A stretch of 8,131 bases of DNA from Maricaulis sp963976135 (GTDB lineage: Bacteria > Pseudomonadota > Alphaproteobacteria > Caulobacterales > Maricaulaceae), in assembly GCF_963976135.1 (NCBI RefSeq), contig NZ_CAXBKN010000104.1, positions 1 through 8,131 of the forward strand, read 5' to 3'. The position numbers and the translations under genes were made by a program. The notes below the pieces were generated by a model. The model saw only the letters and a program-made list of their open reading frames with translations, was not told the origin of the DNA and searched no databases. Shown piece by piece: positions 5,932 through 8,131 of this stretch. How positions within the stretch are numbered: position 1 is the first letter of the stretch; every line of letters begins with the position of its first letter.

Positions 5932-6368
5932 GACTGGTCCAGTTCATGTTCGGGCCGCCGCGTCGCCGGCCACGGCGCGCTGATATCAATCATCGCGGCA
6001 TCGAGGCATTCAACATCGAGGCGCATTTCGCCGCCGCCGGAGAAGACGAGCACAATTTCGCCGGAAGGTGGCTCGGCGGGCACGAAGCTGATCGAGAGCA
6101 GATTGACCACCGCCTCATCAGCCCCCTGACGCAGATTGTGCGAACGCGCGGCCCGGACATGGCCAAATTGCAGCCCGCAACGCACGCGTTGTTTACGACC
6201 ACCCGCCTCCCAGCGAAAGCGGTTGAAGGCGATGGTGAAGCTACGCTGACGGCTGGAGAATTCGAAATCGCCCAGCTGGGCCACAGCATCCTGCAGGGCA
6301 GCGGAAATCGCCTCCAGATCGGTCACATCCAGCGCCGTCAGGCGAAGCGGGGCTACAGCGCGTTTCAC
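5928..6368 (-). CDS. DUF2948 family protein of unknown function
   Basis: The 146-aa soluble protein has the DUF2948 pattern: an N-terminal LRLTALDVTDLEAISAALQDAV helix region (8-29), the NRFRWE motif (49-54), a repeated beta-strand region, and the closing GGGEMRLDVECLDAAMIDIS with PW.AT..P.H. No catalytic motif is evident. The start codon is GTG (6368-6366), with GGAG seven bases upstream. A nearby ATG at 6373 is out of frame and reads only ATG-ACG-TGA. It begins 12 bp after the murA stop, on the same transcript, and its stop overlaps UPF0262 as ATGA. The family is known to me only from alphaproteobacterial genomes, usually next to murA. Confidence 0.87.
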   Translation of the reverse strand: MKRAVAPLRLTALDVTDLEAISAALQDAVAQLGDFEFSSRQRSFTIAFNRFRWEAGGRKQRVRCGLQFGHVRAARSHNLRQGADEAVVNLLSISFVPAEPPSGEIVLVFSGGGEMRLDVECLDAAMIDISAPWPATRRPEHELDQS

Positions 6369-6380
6369 GTCATTTCTCCG

Positions 6381-7646
6381 TCAGTCTGACCGGCGTTCGA
6401 TGCGGGCACCGCAGCCGGACAATTTCGCTTCCAGTCGCTCGAAGCCACGATCGAGATGGTAGACCCGGTTGACCACGGTTTCACCCTCGGCTGCAAGCCC
6501 GGCAATGACCAGGGAGACCGAGGCGCGCAAATCCGTCGCCATCACCTGGGCACCGCGCAGGCGCGGCACGCCGCGCACCACGGCTTCACTGCCGTGCACG
6601 CTGATATCGGCACCGAGCCGCGTCAGTTCGGGCGCGTGCATGAAACGATTCTCGAAAATCGTCTCGCGGATCACCGATGTGCCTTCAGCCAGGGTCATCA
6701 ACGCCATGAATTGCGCCTGGGCATCGGTGGGAAAGCCCGGATAGGGCTGGGTCTCGATATCGACGGCGGTCAGGCGTTCACCATTGCGCGCCACGCGCAC
6801 GCCCTGATCGGCCGGCTCGACGGTGACACCGGCATCGCCCATGGCCCGCCAGAGCGATTTGTTGTGGGACCAGTTCGCGCCATCAAGGACACAATCGCCC
6901 CCGGTTGCTGCGACCGCGAGGGCATAGGTCGCCGTCTCGATGCGGTCCCCGACGACATGGTGGCGCACGCCCCTGAGGCGGCGCTGTCCCTGGATCCGGA
7001 TGGTGCTGGTGCCGGCACCTTCGACCAGCGCACCCATCGCCGTCAGCATGGCGGCCAGATCGGCGAGCTCCGGCTCGCGGGCCGCATTCTCGATCACGGT
7101 TTCGCCGCGTGCCAGGGCCGCAGCGAGCATGGCGTGTTCCGTCGCGCCAACCGAGGCGAAGGGCAGATCGATCTCGCCGCCGACCAGCCCGCCGGCCGGC
7201 GCCGTGGCGTCGACATAACCTTCGGAGACCTCGATCCGGGCCCCCAGCGCCTCGAGCGCCTTGAGATGCAGATCGACCGGACGGGCACCAATGGCGCAGC
7301 CACCGGGCAAGGAGACGCGGGCATGGCCCTCACGGGCCAGCAGCGGCCCGAGCACATTGAAGGTAGCGCGCATTTTGCGCACCAGGTCATAGGGTGCGTA
7401 AGTATCCGCGATCACGCCGGCATGCAGATTGAGTTCAGCGCCATCGCCTTCCTCGACCACAACGCCGAGCTTGGCGAGCAAATGCCCCATGAAACGCGAA
7501 TCAGCCAGCCGCGGCATATTGGTGAGCGTCACCGCTTCATCGGTCAGCAGCGCCGCTGCCATCAGTTTGAGCGCCGAATTCTTCGCACCGCTGATCGGAA
7601 TACGGCCTTCGAGCCGCGCGCCACCCTGGATGATGATCCGGTCCAT
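6381..7646 (-). CDS. murA: UDP-N-acetylglucosamine 1-carboxyvinyltransferase (MurA)
   Basis: The 421-aa protein is collinear with MurA, normally about 419 aa. It transfers the enolpyruvyl group of phosphoenolpyruvate to UDP-GlcNAc, the first committed step of peptidoglycan synthesis in the cytoplasm. Visible active-site residues are Lys22 in SGAKNSALK, Arg91 in RKMRATFNVLG, Cys117 in LPGGCAIGARPVDLH, Asp308 in PGFPTDAQAQ (E. coli Asp305) and Arg400 in HLDRGFE (E. coli Arg397). Because position 117 is cysteine and not aspartate, sensitivity of the enzyme itself to fosfomycin is expected. The ATG at 7646 is preceded by GAGGAG at good spacing. An in-frame GTG at 7652 touches the Shine-Dalgarno and is unlikely to be used. 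It heads the block leading into DUF2948, UPF0262 and the phosphatase. Confidence 0.98.
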   Translation of the reverse strand: MDRIIIQGGARLEGRIPISGAKNSALKLMAAALLTDEAVTLTNMPRLADSRFMGHLLAKLGVVVEEGDGAELNLHAGVIADTYAPYDLVRKMRATFNVLGPLLAREGHARVSLPGGCAIGARPVDLHLKALEALGARIEVSEGYVDATAPAGGLVGGEIDLPFASVGATEHAMLAAALARGETVIENAAREPELADLAAMLTAMGALVEGAGTSTIRIQGQRRLRGVRHHVVGDRIETATYALAVAATGGDCVLDGANWSHNKSLWRAMGDAGVTVEPADQGVRVARNGERLTAVDIETQPYPGFPTDAQAQFMALMTLAEGTSVIRETIFENRFMHAPELTRLGADISVHGSEAVVRGVPRLRGAQVMATDLRASVSLVIAGLAAEGETVVNRVYHLDRGFERLEAKLSGCGARIERRSD

Positions 7647-7698
7647 TCTCACTCCTCAATCCGTTGAACACACATGCAGCGGTGCGAACCCGGCGGGA

Positions 7699-7959
7699 TT
7701 ATGACCCATCCTGCGGAGTTTTCGTGGCAGGGATTGCAGACGCTTGTGCAGTCCGGCCCTCGCCCGCCTCGCCTTCGCCCGCATCCACGGCCGGATCATC
7801 CGCAGATGCCGGGGTCGATGCCGGCGCGGCACGGTCGGCCTTGCGCCGACGCAAATTGGTGCGCAGAGCCGCGGCCAGCCTTGCCTCACGTGTGTCTGGA
7901 TTGCCTGAAGCAGGCGGCTTGCGCGGCGGGGTCGGTGTGTTGCTCATGTCATTGGTCAT
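7699..7959 (-). CDS. Small basic/Ala-rich hypothetical protein upstream of murA
   Basis: The 86-aa product is probably mostly disordered. It has a Pro-rich N-terminus (7-22), a strongly basic amphipathic helix REARLAAALRTNLRRRKADR (24-43), and an Ala/Glu/Asp-rich tail. I recall similar short proteins with an RLAAALR.NL.RRKA core in other alphaproteobacteria, and the codon pattern fits a gene, so I consider it real. No function can be assigned; the helix could bind nucleic acid, a membrane or a protein partner. The stop is 52 bp before the murA ATG, and both are probably on one transcript from the promoter near 8017. The start is uncertain: ATG at 7959 or at 7947, neither with a clear Shine-Dalgarno. 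The gene has no signal peptide. Confidence 0.6.
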   Translation of the reverse strand: MTNDMSNTPTPPRKPPASGNPDTREARLAAALRTNLRRRKADRAAPASTPASADDPAVDAGEGEAGEGRTAQASAIPATKTPQDGS

Positions 7960-7990
7960 GTCGAACGCAGCTCGTCACGTCAAGACGCAC

Positions 7991-8020
7991 TTGGCGGGAG
8001 GCCGACCATGTATTATACGC
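7991..8020 (+). promoter_or_regulatory. Candidate promoter of tRNA-Thr
   Basis: A -35-like TTGGCG (7991-7996) lies upstream of an AT-rich patch TATTATACG (8011-8019) that stands out in GC-rich surroundings. TATACG (8015-8020) gives 18 bp spacing, TTATAC gives 16, and the better TATTAT gives only 14, so the exact -10 is uncertain. The bases after it are GC-rich (CCCGGC), as at stable-RNA promoters. The patch coincides with the divergent -10 on the other strand. Confidence 0.42.
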
Positions 8021-8040
8021 CCGGCTTCGCGTCGCGACTA
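8012..8040 (-). promoter_or_regulatory. Candidate promoter of the small gene-murA unit
   Basis: The minus strand carries a perfect TATAAT (8017-8012). The -35 region 17 bp upstream, TAGTCG (8040-8035), matches the consensus in only three positions. A start near 8005 would give a leader of about 45 nt before the small gene. It is the best promoter-like sequence between the tRNA and murA, so it is the likely main promoter for cell-wall gene murA and its followers. A weaker CATAAT at 7703-7698, just before murA, has no -35 partner. Confidence 0.5.
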
Positions 8041-8052
8041 AAGCGACCCGGC

Positions 8053-8127
8053 GCCGCCATAGCTCAGGGGTAGAGCGCGTCATTGGTAATGACGAGGTCC
8101 ACAGTTCAAATCTGTGTGGCGGCACCA
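8053..8127 (+). tRNA. tRNA-Thr (anticodon GGT)
   Basis: The acceptor stem GCCGCCA pairs with TGGCGGC, and the D arm is AGCTCAGGGGTAGAGC. The anticodon stem CGTCA/TGACG encloses the loop TTGGTAA with GGT at its centre. The T arm is CACAG-TTCAAAT-CTGTG, the discriminator is A and CCA is encoded. The mature length is 75 nt. It decodes ACC and ACU. A T-run begins right after CCA at the window edge. It is divergent from the murA cluster. Confidence 0.97.
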
Positions 8128-8131
8128 TTTT

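Noticed and set aside
6456..7667. A 403-codon open frame on the plus strand covering almost all of murA
   Set aside because: It is the antisense shadow of a GC-rich gene. Its product is His/Gly/Arg-rich with no recognisable domain, while the minus-strand frame is unmistakably MurA.
7698..7703. CATAAT on the minus strand before murA as a dedicated murA promoter
   Set aside because: No -35-like sequence lies 15-19 bp upstream and it overlaps the stop codon of the small gene. Too weak to call.
7954..7983. A TTGACG (-35-like) on the minus strand just before the small gene
   Set aside because: At 16-18 bp spacing there is no acceptable -10, and the start codon itself falls at that position.

Overview
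The window is a GC-rich bacterial chromosome segment. Its gene set points to an alphaproteobacterium: a DUF2948 protein, a UPF0262 protein, a low-molecular-weight phosphatase and infA in one row, then maf, a short RNase E/G homologue, yacG and tRNA-Phe. A Caulobacterales/Maricaulales-type member is my best guess, but the sequence alone does not fix the genus. There are no insertion sequences, phage genes, CRISPR arrays or integrases, and no stretch above 300 bases lacks a gene.

Left part (1-2400, plus strand). The window opens in the last codons of an Old Yellow Enzyme-type flavin oxidoreductase, closed by a hairpin terminator. An orphan membrane hybrid histidine kinase of 703 aa follows: CHASE sensor, HisKA, ATPase and receiver domains. 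It converges on the minus-strand genes, with 167 bp between its stop and the 3' end of tRNA-Phe.

Main part (2565-7959, minus strand, read right to left). A small basic protein gene lies first, then murA (peptidoglycan precursor synthesis), DUF2948, UPF0262, an LMW-PTPase-like protein, infA (IF-1), maf (nucleotide house-cleaning), a minimal RNase E/G, yacG (gyrase inhibitor) and tRNA-Phe(GAA). DUF2948, UPF0262 and the phosphatase are joined by two ATGA stop/start overlaps. Maf, the RNase and yacG are joined by ATGA and TGATG overlaps. Good promoter-like sequences precede the small gene, infA and tRNA-Phe, so there are probably three transcription units with read-through between them. The cluster combines cell-wall synthesis, translation initiation, RNA processing and nucleotide hygiene, with two conserved proteins of unknown function at its core.

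Right end (8011-8131, plus strand). A tRNA-Thr(GGT) gene is divergent from the murA cluster. Both appear to be served by one near-palindromic -10 element.

Nothing here is an obviously new defence or mobile system. The most unusual items are the stripped-down RNase E/G without recognisable 5'-sensor and zinc-link motifs, the uncharacterised coupled trio downstream of murA, the small basic protein ahead of murA, and the structured infA leader.
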